From NCBI GenBank assembly GCA_029256485.1, contig JAQSXU010000059.1, positions 1-19,698 on the forward strand: 19,698 nt of DNA, read 5' to 3'. Positions 6,298 through 15,635 of the stretch are shown here, piece after piece. Every line of letters begins with the position of its first letter. Positions within the stretch are counted from its first letter, which is position 1. The translations under genes and the position numbers were made by a program. This DNA comes from Clostridiaceae bacterium (lineage in GTDB: Bacteria > Bacillota_A > Clostridia > Clostridiales > Clostridiaceae). The notes below the pieces were generated by a model. It was not told the origin of the DNA. It searched no databases and was given only the letters and a program-made list of their open reading frames with translations.

Positions 6298-8217
6298 CTA
6301 TTTATTGTACTTTTCAAATTCTATATTAATTGAATTGGACTTACTTCTTATAAAAGCAATAGTCTTATCTTCATCATATCCTCCAATATAGGCATCTTCA
6401 CACCTTAATGTTCCATTACCAATATCAATATGCTTTTTCAACAAACTAATAACTTGACTATCTTTATCTAAAGAAATTTCAATTGTTGATCCTTCTTCTG
6501 ATAAATCCATCTTCTTCAAATCATCTACTCGTACCGGAAATTCTATAAATTTCAAACTACAATTATTATCACAATAATTACGTAATAGTATTATAGAATT
6601 CATATCTTCACGTGTTATTTCATCAAAATTTTCAAACTGCACTTTGAAATGCTTTTGAATTAATATTAAACTTGAAAATATATATCTCCATTTTTCTACA
6701 AATGAGTTAAAGTTCACCCCTTCAAAAACTTCTGGTTCATACGGTACCTCTAACTTTTCTTCATAATTATCTTTTTTATACAACAAAATTGGTTTCCCAT
6801 TAATCCATTCTTCTAATAATTTAAAAATCTTATTATTCTCTATCAAACTTTTTTGTGGTAATAAATTCACTGTATAAGTTGTACTATTTATATTAAATGT
6901 ATCATCACTTTCTTTTTCTAAACTATTTTTTATAGTTAACTTAAAATATTTACATTCAGATTTTATTTGCAATAAATATTCTGATTTATATATTTCGACT
7001 TCTAAATTAATGCACTCATCATCATTAATATATAAGTCCCAAATTTCTTTTTCTTGAGGATTTGGTTTATAAATCATTTTCCCATATTCTATATCTTGCT
7101 CATCAAATGGCAAAAGTTTTACTCCATTAAATGAATTATTAATCTTTTTAATAAATTCTGCTGGAACTGTAACTGAATCAAACGATTTACCAATAAATAA
7201 ATTATTTAAACTTTTCATTGTTTCTTTAAATTTATCTGCATCATCATTGCACTGAAATGTAACCTTCATATTACCTTTCACTTTTTTTTTACCTTCTGAA
7301 ATAGAATGTAATTGTATAACATCATTTTTTATCCTAAAATTTGCATTAATTCCATCTTCTTTTAATATCCTTCTTACATTTTTAAAATCAACCCTCCCAT
7401 GCTGGCAATCTTTTACTAAATTATTTTTTATATCTTTCTCCAATTTATCTATAAATTCTTCTCCTGTAGAATTTAAATATGTTATTCCTCTTCGAATCAG
7501 ATCATCACTTTCATAACTTTCTAAATTTGGTGCAACTACAAAACTTTCTCTTGCTAAATCACCTAGTTTTTCAACTAAATCATCAAATATAAAATCCACA
7601 TTTTGATCTCCTAATGCATATCCAACAAACAGTATAGTTTTCTGAGAAATTATACTTTTTATATGGTTCCACATTATACTATCCATTCGTTCACCAAAAA
7701 ATCTTGTATAATCACTTCTAGTAATAACAAGATCTTCTATATTATCAAAATCTGAGTGTATTTTATATAATTTCTTTTTATTACTTCTAATACGTACTAT
7801 ATCCTTATCACTTCGTATAACTGTAATATTCCCATCTCCATATGCCATTTCAATTAACTTATCATAGTTAGTTGTAATTATGATATCGATTTGAGGAATA
7901 TTATTTAATTTCTTGTGATACTTTAACATTTCTTGATTAACAGTTATTGAAAAAATATCCTCTAGAATTTTTATCAAATCTATACGCTTGCTTGCTCTTA
8001 ATTTAACAAATTTTTCAGTAAAATCTGGTAGCATATTAAACTTTTCCAGTTGCTTTCTTTCTGTATCACTACACTGTTCTTTTATCTTTTCTACAGTTTC
8101 ACTACCAATAGGGAATCCTGCTGCTTTCGAAAAGCCTGCCCCTACCCACAGAACAACCTCATTTTCTCTTATCTTATTTAAAAGCCTATTATATGAATCA
8201 ATATCCATCAACTGCAC
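6298..8217 (-). CDS. SIR2-family protein with unassigned C-terminal half
   Basis: Probable NAD-binding, possibly NAD-degrading defence effector. Residues 1-270 have SIR2 (SIR2_2-like) signatures in order: VVLWVGAGFSKAAGFP (GAGFS 26-30), ITTNYDKLIEMAY (115-127), KIHSD with the likely catalytic His154, and ILFVGYALGDQNVDFIFDDL (196-215). In ThsA, DSR and Avs5 such domains hydrolyse NAD. Residues 270-639 are strand-rich and fit no family I know; they do not show the SLOG features of ThsA. This part may sense the trigger. The GTG at 8217 has GGGGG four bases upstream; an ATG at 8208 is an alternative. The stop is TAG. The next gene upstream, a HELAH metalloprotease, ends 153 bases away on the same strand and may belong to the same system. 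Confidence 0.75.
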   Translation of the reverse strand: MQLMDIDSYNRLLNKIRENEVVLWVGAGFSKAAGFPIGSETVEKIKEQCSDTERKQLEKFNMLPDFTEKFVKLRASKRIDLIKILEDIFSITVNQEMLKYHKKLNNIPQIDIIITTNYDKLIEMAYGDGNITVIRSDKDIVRIRSNKKKLYKIHSDFDNIEDLVITRSDYTRFFGERMDSIMWNHIKSIISQKTILFVGYALGDQNVDFIFDDLVEKLGDLARESFVVAPNLESYESDDLIRRGITYLNSTGEEFIDKLEKDIKNNLVKDCQHGRVDFKNVRRILKEDGINANFRIKNDVIQLHSISEGKKKVKGNMKVTFQCNDDADKFKETMKSLNNLFIGKSFDSVTVPAEFIKKINNSFNGVKLLPFDEQDIEYGKMIYKPNPQEKEIWDLYINDDECINLEVEIYKSEYLLQIKSECKYFKLTIKNSLEKESDDTFNINSTTYTVNLLPQKSLIENNKIFKLLEEWINGKPILLYKKDNYEEKLEVPYEPEVFEGVNFNSFVEKWRYIFSSLILIQKHFKVQFENFDEITREDMNSIILLRNYCDNNCSLKFIEFPVRVDDLKKMDLSEEGSTIEISLDKDSQVISLLKKHIDIGNGTLRCEDAYIGGYDEDKTIAFIRSKSNSINIEFEKYNK

Positions 8218-8370
8218 ACATCCCCCATAAGCAAAATAGTTTATAATTAATTCATTTTCAATGTAACTGATAATTTCATGTATATTTGTAAACTTAAAAT
8301 AGTAAGCATTAACCTTTCAATAAAATATACCAAAATACCCATATAAAATATTTTCACATTATAGACTTAT

Positions 8371-8970
8371 TTATATCTTAAAGTCTACAAAATAATAATG
8401 TAAAATTCTATCAACCTCTATCAAATCTAATTCTTCAACTAAATCATAATTATCCATCAATATTTTATATTCTTTTTCTAATTTTGATTTAAACTTTTCT
8501 ATAGTAAAACCATTATTAAGGTATTCAATTACAAATGCTTTTCTAACATCAGCAGTGAAATATCCACCATCATAACATGCTTTAAGATCATTGGATAAAG
8601 TTCCAAAAAAATTCTCAATCTCATCAACATCTAACTTAACTAACTGAATCCCTCTAATATCACACATAGTTTCATTTATAATTGACTTTACTCTAGTAGA
8701 TTTACAATTACGTACTTTTTCCCAAAATGACAATGTTTCTTTAAATTCTATATGCGCTAATTCATGTGCTACCAAATATGAAATTTGACTTGAAGATAAT
8801 CCATTTCTCCTTTTCGGAAGAAAAAGCCTCTTTATACATTTTACAGAAAGACCATTTTTACTTTTACCATTATATCCGAAAGTTATTTTTTCTTTACTTA
8901 ATGTATTTTTTTTTATTAAATTATTAATTATATTTTCGTACTCCTGTTTAGGTATTTTTTCATTATTCAT
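8371..8970 (-). CDS. HELAH zinc metalloprotease, about 199 aa
   Basis: A small soluble gluzincin-type protease. The motif is VAHELAH, with His-Glu-x-x-His supplying two zinc ligands and the general base; it lies about 70 residues from the start. About 27 residues later NETMCDIRG offers the third ligand Glu in an ExxxD context, a layout common in minimal metalloproteases such as the ImmA/IrrE and SprT-like groups. There is no signal peptide, so it is cytosolic. The ATG at 8970 is preferred because GGAG lies 7 bases upstream; the in-frame GTG at 8997 has no ribosome site. No helix-turn-helix or repressor partner is nearby, which argues against a standard ImmA role. It lies upstream of the SIR2 gene on the same strand. 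Target unknown. Confidence 0.65.
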   Translation of the reverse strand: MNNEKIPKQEYENIINNLIKKNTLSKEKITFGYNGKSKNGLSVKCIKRLFLPKRRNGLSSSQISYLVAHELAHIEFKETLSFWEKVRNCKSTRVKSIINETMCDIRGIQLVKLDVDEIENFFGTLSNDLKACYDGGYFTADVRKAFVIEYLNNGFTIEKFKSKLEKEYKILMDNYDLVEELDLIEVDRILHYYFVDFKI

Positions 8971-9063
8971 CTTATCTCCAATTAATTTTATTTTCACTTA
9001 AATCTATTAAATTCTATAATTATTATACATCCTTTCACCAATTACTACCATATAGTTGCAATT

Positions 9064-9092
9064 TTTTTATAAGCAGCAGATATATTGGTCAA
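9064..9092 (-). promoter_or_regulatory. Candidate promoter for the HELAH protease gene
   Basis: On the minus strand, TTGACC (9092-9087) is followed by TATAAA at 9071-9066 (15-base spacer) or TAAAAA at 9069-9064 (17 bases). A separate TATAAT lies at 9027-9022 without a good -35. This is within the roughly 285-base gene-free stretch before the protease gene, so a promoter is expected here. The exact box is uncertain. Confidence 0.3.
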
Positions 9093-9254
9093 AGTGGTTT
9101 TATTTAAGTTCACTTGAAACACAACTCAAAAAATGCCAAGAAAATATGCTATTCCAATAGAATAATAATTTATTAACTTCTAATATTTAATCAACTAAAT
9201 ACCTCATTTAAATTTGCAAACACATACATTCTCTTGTTGGTGTTAATCAGCCAT

Positions 9255-10412
9255 TTAAATAGCATCATACTTTCCAAAATTTTCATTTGATTTTAAAACA
9301 TCTTTTACATATCCATCAGCAATCCTTCCTATTTCTTTCAGTTTAACAATAGCAACTTTCCGATACGTTTCTTCATACAAATCGCTTGCAATATTTTGAA
9401 CTAACTGCCTAATTCTAAGGTTACGATTCTCATAAAGTTTATTCACCAATCTAAACTCATTAGGTAATTTCATGCTAAATTCACAAATTGCACAATAAGA
9501 TAATCCATTAATTAGGCTTAGAATGTTCCTCTCGTTATCTTCAGTTAACCAATTAACTTTATACAATTTCTTTAAACTATGCTCAGTTTCCTCATCTAAA
9601 AAATCCATCATATAAAGTAATCTTGCTGCTGGATGTGGATGTGATCTTTCAAAAAGTTCTTCGTATGTTCCAAATGTAATTCCATTACTTTTTTCAAAAT
9701 AAATATAGAGACTATATAGTGATATCGCATAACAACAGTGATTAAGCGTGTATTCTTCCATTCTCTCATGATGATTATAATCATATACTCCAAGGGCATT
9801 AATCATACTAAAAAAATCAGCCATTAATTCTTTTGCTTGAGTAAGTATATTTCCTCCCTTATCTTGATTTGCCTCCATCCAAAACTCATTGTCATGATTT
9901 ATTTTCTCTTGGTGCCCTGAAAAAACATGTCCCATTTCATGATAAACAATTAGAAACAAAATATTGTTTGCAATATTATTTGCTAATTTATAATGTTCGC
10001 AATCATCTTTTTTAAAAAACGCAAAAATACTACCTTGATTTACATATGATATTTCAAATTGCTCCTGAAAAAAATCATATGGAAAGTTTTCCATAACAAA
10101 ATTCAAAACGAAATCTCTTAATTCCGTAATAATACCACGAAACAAACTAATATAATATGTATTTCCACTTTTACATACAGCCGCATTAATCATTGCATTG
10201 TCAATAAAATATATTTTTACATTAATATCAATTCCCAAAATTTTTGGTCCTAATAATTCTTTTATTAAAATATCAAGCCCCTATAAAACTTCTTCCTCTT
10301 CCGAATCAATTGATGGAAAAAATACTTCATATCCTTTATTTTTCAGTAACTTAAAATATTCATCATCTTCAACTGTCGAATTTAATTTATCGCTTTTTTC
10401 GCTCTCTCTCAT
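9255..10412 (-). pseudogene. HExxH metalloprotease, Lit/U49-like, interrupted by an in-frame TAG at codon 44
   Basis: The frame starts at ATG 10412, well supported by GGGGG five bases upstream, and spans 385 codons to the TAA at 9255, but codon 44 (10283-10281) is TAG. Numbered on the full frame, HEMGH (158-162), then KELMADFFS with Glu195 and Asp199 as third-ligand region, then SHPHPAARLLYM, form the pattern of a zinc protease. The HP...R element recalls Lit/peptidase U49 phage-exclusion proteases, which cut a host target on infection; the family call is tentative. Nothing else in the frame is damaged. Re-initiation at the TTG at 10238 would give 327 aa that keep the whole catalytic part, so some activity might survive. 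The membrane protein gene upstream ends 98 bases before this start. Confidence 0.65.
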
Positions 10413-10510
10413 ATTTACCCCCATACTTCCATAAATATAAACCTAATCAATAAAAAGATTAACCTTAATTATTGCAATTTTATTTTTAATTATTAAAGAA
10501 ACTTAACAAT

Positions 10511-11497
10511 TTACTGCTTTCCAATATTAATATTCCTATTAACTAACTCTAATACAAAACAACCAAACACAGAACCAATTAAATACGGCAATGAAACCCA
10601 CTTTATTGCTATATCAATTAGATTCCTTATGCTTTCTTTAGTAAAATTAGAACTTTCGCTAACTACTTGTGCTAAATAATCAGAGATGAAAAAGCAATAA
10701 CTTATAGTTGAAAAAATAGCCAACACCAAATATACTGCAACTCTTACTTCGTCTATTTTTTCCTTAGGTGTAAAATATATTTCCACATTAAATATTAATA
10801 TCGTTATAATTATAGTCATGAATTTAACAAAATTACTTGATATAAACATATAAGATGTAAAAACCTCAGACATAAACAATCCTATCAAAAGCCAACTTAA
10901 CATTGCTAAAATTGGCAACGATAAAAAATACACAGTATACTTCCACCAATTTATAACTTTTTCATGCACAATAAGCCTATATTTGTGATATATCATCATA
11001 AAAAATATCAAATTTCCAACGTAAATAAATATAATACTAAGTGTAGCAGATACTTCTCTAAAGTAAATTGAATCTAAAAATGACACTACCATTGCAGCCG
11101 CATCCCAATTTTCCATATACTTCAAATATTCAATATAATTTTTCTTTTTACTTGATATCAGTTTAAATAATATTAATATAACTAACATCGATTGAATTAC
11201 ACTATGAACTATTCTTACAATACTTAAGATAAATGATTTATCATATTTTAAAGTAACAAATATTATCACATTTAATATTAAATAAAGCCTGCAGATATTA
11301 ATATACTTATTTTGTTTATATTCCACTATAATTTTTTGAATAAAGTTTTTAATCAATATATATAGTATATTAATTAATTGTAATATGTACTTTTTAAAAA
11401 GCAACAATACTTCTCTTATGTAAATCATCTTCTTTCTATCAAATTCCAATTTCTGTATATTGTTATTACTTATCCAAAATTTCCTGTATCCATTCAT
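10511..11497 (-). CDS. Integral membrane protein, about 8 TM segments
   Basis: A 328-aa protein with hydrophobic segments near residues 27-50, 68-83, 89-112, 147-172, 190-213, 222-242, 255-275 and 300-322, and short basic loops. A loop motif KYMENWDAAAMVVSF (about 127-141) is the only distinctive non-membrane stretch. I do not recognise the family. The start at 11497 overlaps the end of a small upstream ORF by 32 bases, so translation may be coupled; its ribosome site is weak and M24 (MIYIREVL) is a possible alternative. It lies upstream of the Lit-like protease gene in the same direction, and a membrane anchor or sensor role for that protease is a guess from position only. Confidence 0.6.
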   Translation of the reverse strand: MNGYRKFWISNNNIQKLEFDRKKMIYIREVLLLFKKYILQLINILYILIKNFIQKIIVEYKQNKYINICRLYLILNVIIFVTLKYDKSFILSIVRIVHSVIQSMLVILILFKLISSKKKNYIEYLKYMENWDAAAMVVSFLDSIYFREVSATLSIIFIYVGNLIFFMMIYHKYRLIVHEKVINWWKYTVYFLSLPILAMLSWLLIGLFMSEVFTSYMFISSNFVKFMTIIITILIFNVEIYFTPKEKIDEVRVAVYLVLAIFSTISYCFFISDYLAQVVSESSNFTKESIRNLIDIAIKWVSLPYLIGSVFGCFVLELVNRNINIGKQ

Positions 11498-11679
11498 TAA
11501 CTTCTTTATATATTGTAACGTTTGTCCAATCTCTATAAATTAAATTCAATTTACATTTTTCTCTATTCCCTTTTTCTGTACTTTCTATATCTTTATATTC
11601 AAAACAAAATGTTATATTAGGATCTGTAGCCATTATCATTTAAAAATTCATAAACTCTTTTAATAGCACCATCCTCCAT
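11466..11679 (-). pseudogene. Small ORF apparently split by a frameshift
   Basis: An ATG at 11679 opens MEDGAIKRVYEFLNDNGYRS and stops at 11617. The overlapping frame from 11633 to 11466 gives 55 residues (MATDPNITFCFEYKDIESTE to VNEWIQEILDK). The peptides look like consecutive parts of one small acidic protein of about 70 residues, joined by a one-base shift near 11630. GGAGG at 11677-11673 could serve a third frame that ends quickly. The second part runs 32 bases into the membrane protein gene. I do not recognise it; it could be a small partner, possibly an immunity-type protein. Two separate small genes cannot be excluded. Confidence 0.4.
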
Positions 11680-11848
11680 ATACTTCTTTTATATTTTCTT
11701 CATGAAAATTAATAATATATATCAATAGTTATTTATGAGAATTCAATATTATATGTTTGTTTTCGCCTTTAGTTACAACTATATTGCATTAAATCCGCAT
11801 ATATTCTACTTGTTTTGATCACAAAATTGAAATTCACCTCAAAAAAAG
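11680..11848. other. Intergenic stretch without visible genes
   Basis: Together with the small frameshifted ORF this fills the gap between the EEP protein gene and the membrane protein gene. It is A/T-rich, and I see no hairpin with a U-run, no tRNA and no open frame with a ribosome site. Confidence 0.5.
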
Positions 11849-12601
11849 TTATTCTATATTTACAATTAAAACCCCATGATCTGGAAATGGATTCTCTATT
11901 CCACCATCATTATGAATGTTTTGATATACTAATTTATCACATTTGGTAAAATCCCAATAGTTATCAACGCTTTCTACTGTAATTCCTCTCCCTCTATAAA
12001 TAAGATGGTCTAATTGTGCTCTTCCCCCATTATTAAAAACAAAACTATATGCGCCATGACTACTATGATATATTGTATAATCTGTTTCTTTTATTGATTT
12101 ATCCTTTATAAACTTTTCACATGCATTAAAATCACCTAACATCACAACGTTATCTGCATCTTTGCTAATCTTTTTAATTTCCTCATTAAATATTTTGTGC
12201 TGATTATCTAAGAAGGCTTGATCTCTACGGCTATCCCTAATTCTAACACCAATTATTGTTAAATCGTTCTCTTTATATTTTATATCAACTCTTAAAAAAT
12301 TAGGATTAGTATTCTCTTTAGTAGATTTCAATGGAATTATTCTTTTTACCAATATATCTTTTTTTACAGCAATTAGTATTTCATTCTCAATTATTCCTTT
12401 ATCCGTACCATTATCAGTATAAAAAACATTGTATTTTGCTAATTTATTAACAAATTCTATCCAATCACTAACTTTATAAAATTCTGTTAATATAATAATA
12501 TCTGCTTCTTGTTTATGAATCTCATCACTAATAAAATTAGGAATGTTATTTTTATTTTTATAATTAGATCTTTGATTAATATTCCATTCAATGATTTTCA
12601 T
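11849..12601 (-). CDS. Endonuclease/exonuclease/phosphatase (EEP) superfamily protein
   Basis: A 250-aa metal-dependent phosphodiester hydrolase of the DNase I/exonuclease III superfamily. In order: IIEWNIN at the N-terminus (Asn7), IIILTE with the metal-binding Glu40, GDFNA at 156-160 (Asp157, Asn159), LDHL with Asp198 and His199, and PDHG with Asp241 and catalytic His242. All expected active-site motifs are present and the length is right for a single-domain member, so it looks functional. The ATG at 12601 is preferred since GGGAG lies 8 bases upstream; an in-frame GTG at 12616 has no site. No signal peptide, so cytosolic. It follows the ParB-like gene by 125 bases on the same strand. Whether it cuts DNA, RNA or a small molecule cannot be told. 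Confidence 0.8.
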   Translation of the reverse strand: MKIIEWNINQRSNYKNKNNIPNFISDEIHKQEADIIILTEFYKVSDWIEFVNKLAKYNVFYTDNGTDKGIIENEILIAVKKDILVKRIIPLKSTKENTNPNFLRVDIKYKENDLTIIGVRIRDSRRDQAFLDNQHKIFNEEIKKISKDADNVVMLGDFNACEKFIKDKSIKETDYTIYHSSHGAYSFVFNNGGRAQLDHLIYRGRGITVESVDNYWDFTKCDKLVYQNIHNDGGIENPFPDHGVLIVNIE

Positions 12602-12726
12602 ATCTAACGCTCCCACAAATTATAATTTGTACTTTTATCCATAAAGTTTACTTCTTTACAAAACATAAATTATCTAACTATCTTAAAAACTAGATACACA
12701 AATATGTATTGAGCATAGAGAGATGT

Positions 12727-13446
12727 TTAAGTTATATTCTTTTCAATATTGATGCTACCATTAACTTTATCTATCAAATGTAATATCATCCTATAAAGTT
12801 TTTCATAATCTTTAGTTAGTGCAAATTTGCAGCATTCTTCAGATGTAACATAATATCCATTTACTGCACGTTCTTCAATCATCGAATAATGCATAATTCT
12901 ATGATTACCATTAATTATTGTGTATCTGGTTGCTCCACTTCCTTGCATTATGATAATTGGATTTTTTTCTTTTTCTTTATAAAGAATATCTCTTTTGTTA
13001 ATCCTAATCTCATTGTCTATTTCATAATCTTCCTGATATCCTTCTGTCATAATAGCGAGTAAATCGTCCATATTGAATGATGCCTTATTATAATTTTGAT
13101 TCTCTATATAATGTGATAATTTACTTACATTTACTATCAACGGGAATCGTAATTCCAAATCCTGCTTACCTATATGAATTGATAATAACATACTTGTATC
13201 AAATAATTCGTTTGTTTTACTAATTTTCTCGTATTCATCTTTAGGTGGCAATAATACCAATTTGGATAATTTATTCCTAAATCTCATTAAGTAATAAATT
13301 GACAAAATTTTTAAATGATATTCCTTTTTGTATTTATTTAAAATGTATAGTTCATAATCCGAAATAGATTTTTCTATCATTTCCTTATTACTCTGATATC
13401 TCTTTTGAATTTGCTTTTGTATAAATTTATCTATACCCGTATCCAT
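12727..13446 (-). CDS. ParB/sulfiredoxin-fold-like protein
   Basis: A 239-aa protein. The first 160 residues are helical and charged with no known motif. Residues about 163-200 (KNPIIIMQGSGATRYTIINGNHRIMHYS) carry the ING-NHR-I signature of the ParB N-terminal nucleotide-binding fold, also seen in sulfiredoxin-like and DndB-related proteins, where the His/Arg pair contacts phosphate. ParB of chromosome partitioning has this fold near the N-terminus followed by a helix-turn-helix, which is absent here, so this is not a partition protein. The ATG at 13446 has GGAG 7 bases upstream; an in-frame TTG at 13491 has no site. It may act with the EEP nuclease downstream. Nucleotide binding or a weak nuclease activity is inferred. 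Confidence 0.55.
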   Translation of the reverse strand: MDTGIDKFIQKQIQKRYQSNKEMIEKSISDYELYILNKYKKEYHLKILSIYYLMRFRNKLSKLVLLPPKDEYEKISKTNELFDTSMLLSIHIGKQDLELRFPLIVNVSKLSHYIENQNYNKASFNMDDLLAIMTEGYQEDYEIDNEIRINKRDILYKEKEKNPIIIMQGSGATRYTIINGNHRIMHYSMIEERAVNGYYVTSEECCKFALTKDYEKLYRMILHLIDKVNGSINIEKNIT

Positions 13447-13629
13447 TATACAACTCCACTCTTTTTCACTTAATAAAAGATAACTAATCAAATACTTAAT
13501 TCATTTTGCTTTACAACAATTAATCTTTATATAATTGATTTTTACCAATCATAAACATAATTAAAAGTCACATAAAAATTACTATTTATCTGTGGATTAC
13601 ATGAAAACTTATCTTGAATTATTATCCAT

Positions 13630-15393
13630 TTAATATTTAAATCCAAAAAATCTATTTTTATTATCATCTTCCCTATCAAGATTCGCTATAATTTTATTAT
13701 TATCTTTAAACCATTTTATATCTTCATCATTAAATTCATCAATATTAGCAGTTATTATATATTGTCCACATTTTTCTTCACCCAATAACTTATCTACATA
13801 TCTTATTAATCTACCTTTAGCAAACTTATCATCAGGCTTACAGTATGATCCATCATGAATTAGATACTTTATTAATCCATTATTGCTTACTCTATTTAGC
13901 AATAATGTAATATCAAACATATTAATTTTCATATAATGTCTTCCATGTGACTTCTCATCTTCAATTTGACACTCGGCTTTTATTCTTCCTGTACTTTTAT
14001 TACTATTCGTATTTTGCTCAATTTCATATTCAAGTACCCCTTTTTCATCCTTATAGGTCTCATCAACTATATTATCGAAAATATCGCTTAGTTTTTGCTT
14101 ATTTAATAGGTATTCTTCAAATAACCTCTGCTCTTCTTCCAACTTTTTTATCATTTCTGATTTAATTTTATTAATTTCTGTGTTTACATTTTTCTTTTGA
14201 TTAAAATAATCTATCTTAACATTTATCTCTGCTAATTCCATGTTTTTATTATTCAATTCTTCTATAATAACATTAATATCTTCTACTATATTATCTTGTT
14301 GAAGTACCTTAGTACTATCTTCTATAATTTGTTGCAATTGTGTACGCCTTATTAAAAGTTCCTCTAATTCACCATCTAATTCATTAATTTTTTCTAAAAA
14401 ATATTCACCTCTATTATCTAACATAAACTCATAAAATTCTTGTATTTGTGAATAATTAACTTTTAATTGATTCGGAAAATAATTTACTAAACTCCGATAA
14501 AACTCTTCTACATCATTTAGTTTTTTTATTTCACGAATCTTTTCTTCTAAATTATTTATATTCTTTTGATATTGTTCTTTAATCTTTTCAAGTTTATATA
14601 TTTTATTTTGAGTATCACTTAATTCTAATTTAGTAATTCTATATCTTTCCCTATCAACACTTATTTTCTTACTTATATCTGTATTATCTACAATATTTTG
14701 AAGTTTGTCCCTTTCTAATATTATTTTTTTCTTTGAAATTTTCAGTTCTTTGATTTCACCTGAAATTTCATCAATTAATTTTTTCTTCTTATTTAATTCT
14801 TTAAGTGTATCTTTATATTTTAATATATGCCTTTCAGCATTACATGGAAACATCGATAAGAATGCAATTATTCTATTGTTTTCTATAGACGATCTTCTAT
14901 CTAATAATATTGAATTAAATCCTAACTTTTCATTCCTAATTAAATACTCCCTTACTTGTGCAAATGAAGGGATTTCAGATTTATTATTTGATCCATAATT
15001 GTATTCTTCAATAGTATTTTTAAATTCATCATTCGGTTTGATCATCCATTTCTCTAAATCTAATGTTATCTCATTATCATTTAATATATATCCATTCTCT
15101 GAATCTATAATTCTGCGACCTATAAATTTAGTTTTCTTATTTATTTCTACTTTTAAAACAATAAAAATATCTCTCTTTAACAATTCTTCACTTTTAATAA
15201 AATCATCCGGTAATTTTGATCCTAATAATGTATTTATGCATTAAATAAATGTTGTTTTTCCTGCACCATTTCCTTCTGTAATTTCATCTTTCTTGATACC
15301 TATAATTATATTTACACTTCCATTATTAATTTTGTACTCCTTTAACTTGTAATTATTTATAAGCGAAAAGACATATAATTTTTCAAGAATCAT
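13630..15393 (-). pseudogene. ABC-3C ATPase (DUF2326 type), interrupted by TAA right after Walker A
   Basis: A 587-residue frame from ATG 15393 (overlapping the middle-component stop by 4 bases, ATGA) to 13630. It begins MILEKLYVFSLINNYKLKEY and has the P-loop GNGAGKTT at 41-48. Codon 51 (15243-15241) is TAA. The same frame then continues undamaged: CINTLLGSKLPDDF, a long coiled coil (about 190-430), and a C-terminal DUF2326 region with KYLIHDGSY (about 510) and CGQYIITANIDEF. Rad50/SMC-like ATPases of this type power ABC-three-component conflict systems. The premature stop removes everything after Walker A. A restart, for instance at the TTG at 15183, would lack the P-loop, so the ATPase should be dead unless the TAA is read through or is a sequence error. 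Confidence 0.8.
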
Positions 15394-15635
15394 TCATGCC
15401 ACCTCTCTATCAAGTTATTATTTAATTTAATCTTTTGAATTGAATATAAAAAAGTTACACATAGTAATAGAATTCTCTCTAAATTCAAATTTAAAACAAT
15501 ATTATTTTCTAACGCATATTTTTTAAATAATTCATCTATACTCATTTTTTCACTCAGTAACTTATAAAGAACCATAGATGAATAAGGTATATTTTCTTCA
15601 ACTGTTTGATATTTAGTTATATTAAAATAATTCAT
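15390..15635 (-). CDS. ABC-3C middle component, 81 aa
   Basis: A small helical protein coupled on both sides: its ATG at 15635 overlaps the phosphoesterase stop by 4 bases, and its TGA overlaps the ATPase start by 4 bases. AAGGAG lies 9 bases before the ATG. The sequence (SSMVLYKLLSEKMSIDELFKKYA, then NLERILLLCVTFLYSIQKIKL) matches my memory of short winged-helix-like middle components of ABC-three-component systems, which bridge effector and ATPase. The exact subtype is not certain. Operon position between a DUF2326 ATPase and an effector is strong support. Confidence 0.7.
   Translation of the reverse strand: MNYFNITKYQTVEENIPYSSMVLYKLLSEKMSIDELFKKYALENNIVLNLNLERILLLCVTFLYSIQKIKLNNNLIERWHE

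Noticed and set aside
8233..8261. TTGAAA, 17 bases, TATTTT as a promoter of the SIR2 gene
   Set aside because: Transcription would start almost at the ribosome site, leaving hardly any leader; in A/T-rich DNA such boxes arise easily.
8362..8387. 7-bp inverted repeat at the end of the HELAH protease gene
   Set aside because: No U-run follows on the minus strand and it overlaps the coding end; not a convincing terminator.
14705..15244. Two plus-strand open frames opposite the ABC-3C ATPase
   Set aside because: Both are the complement of strong coding sequence with conserved motifs, and lack ribosome sites.
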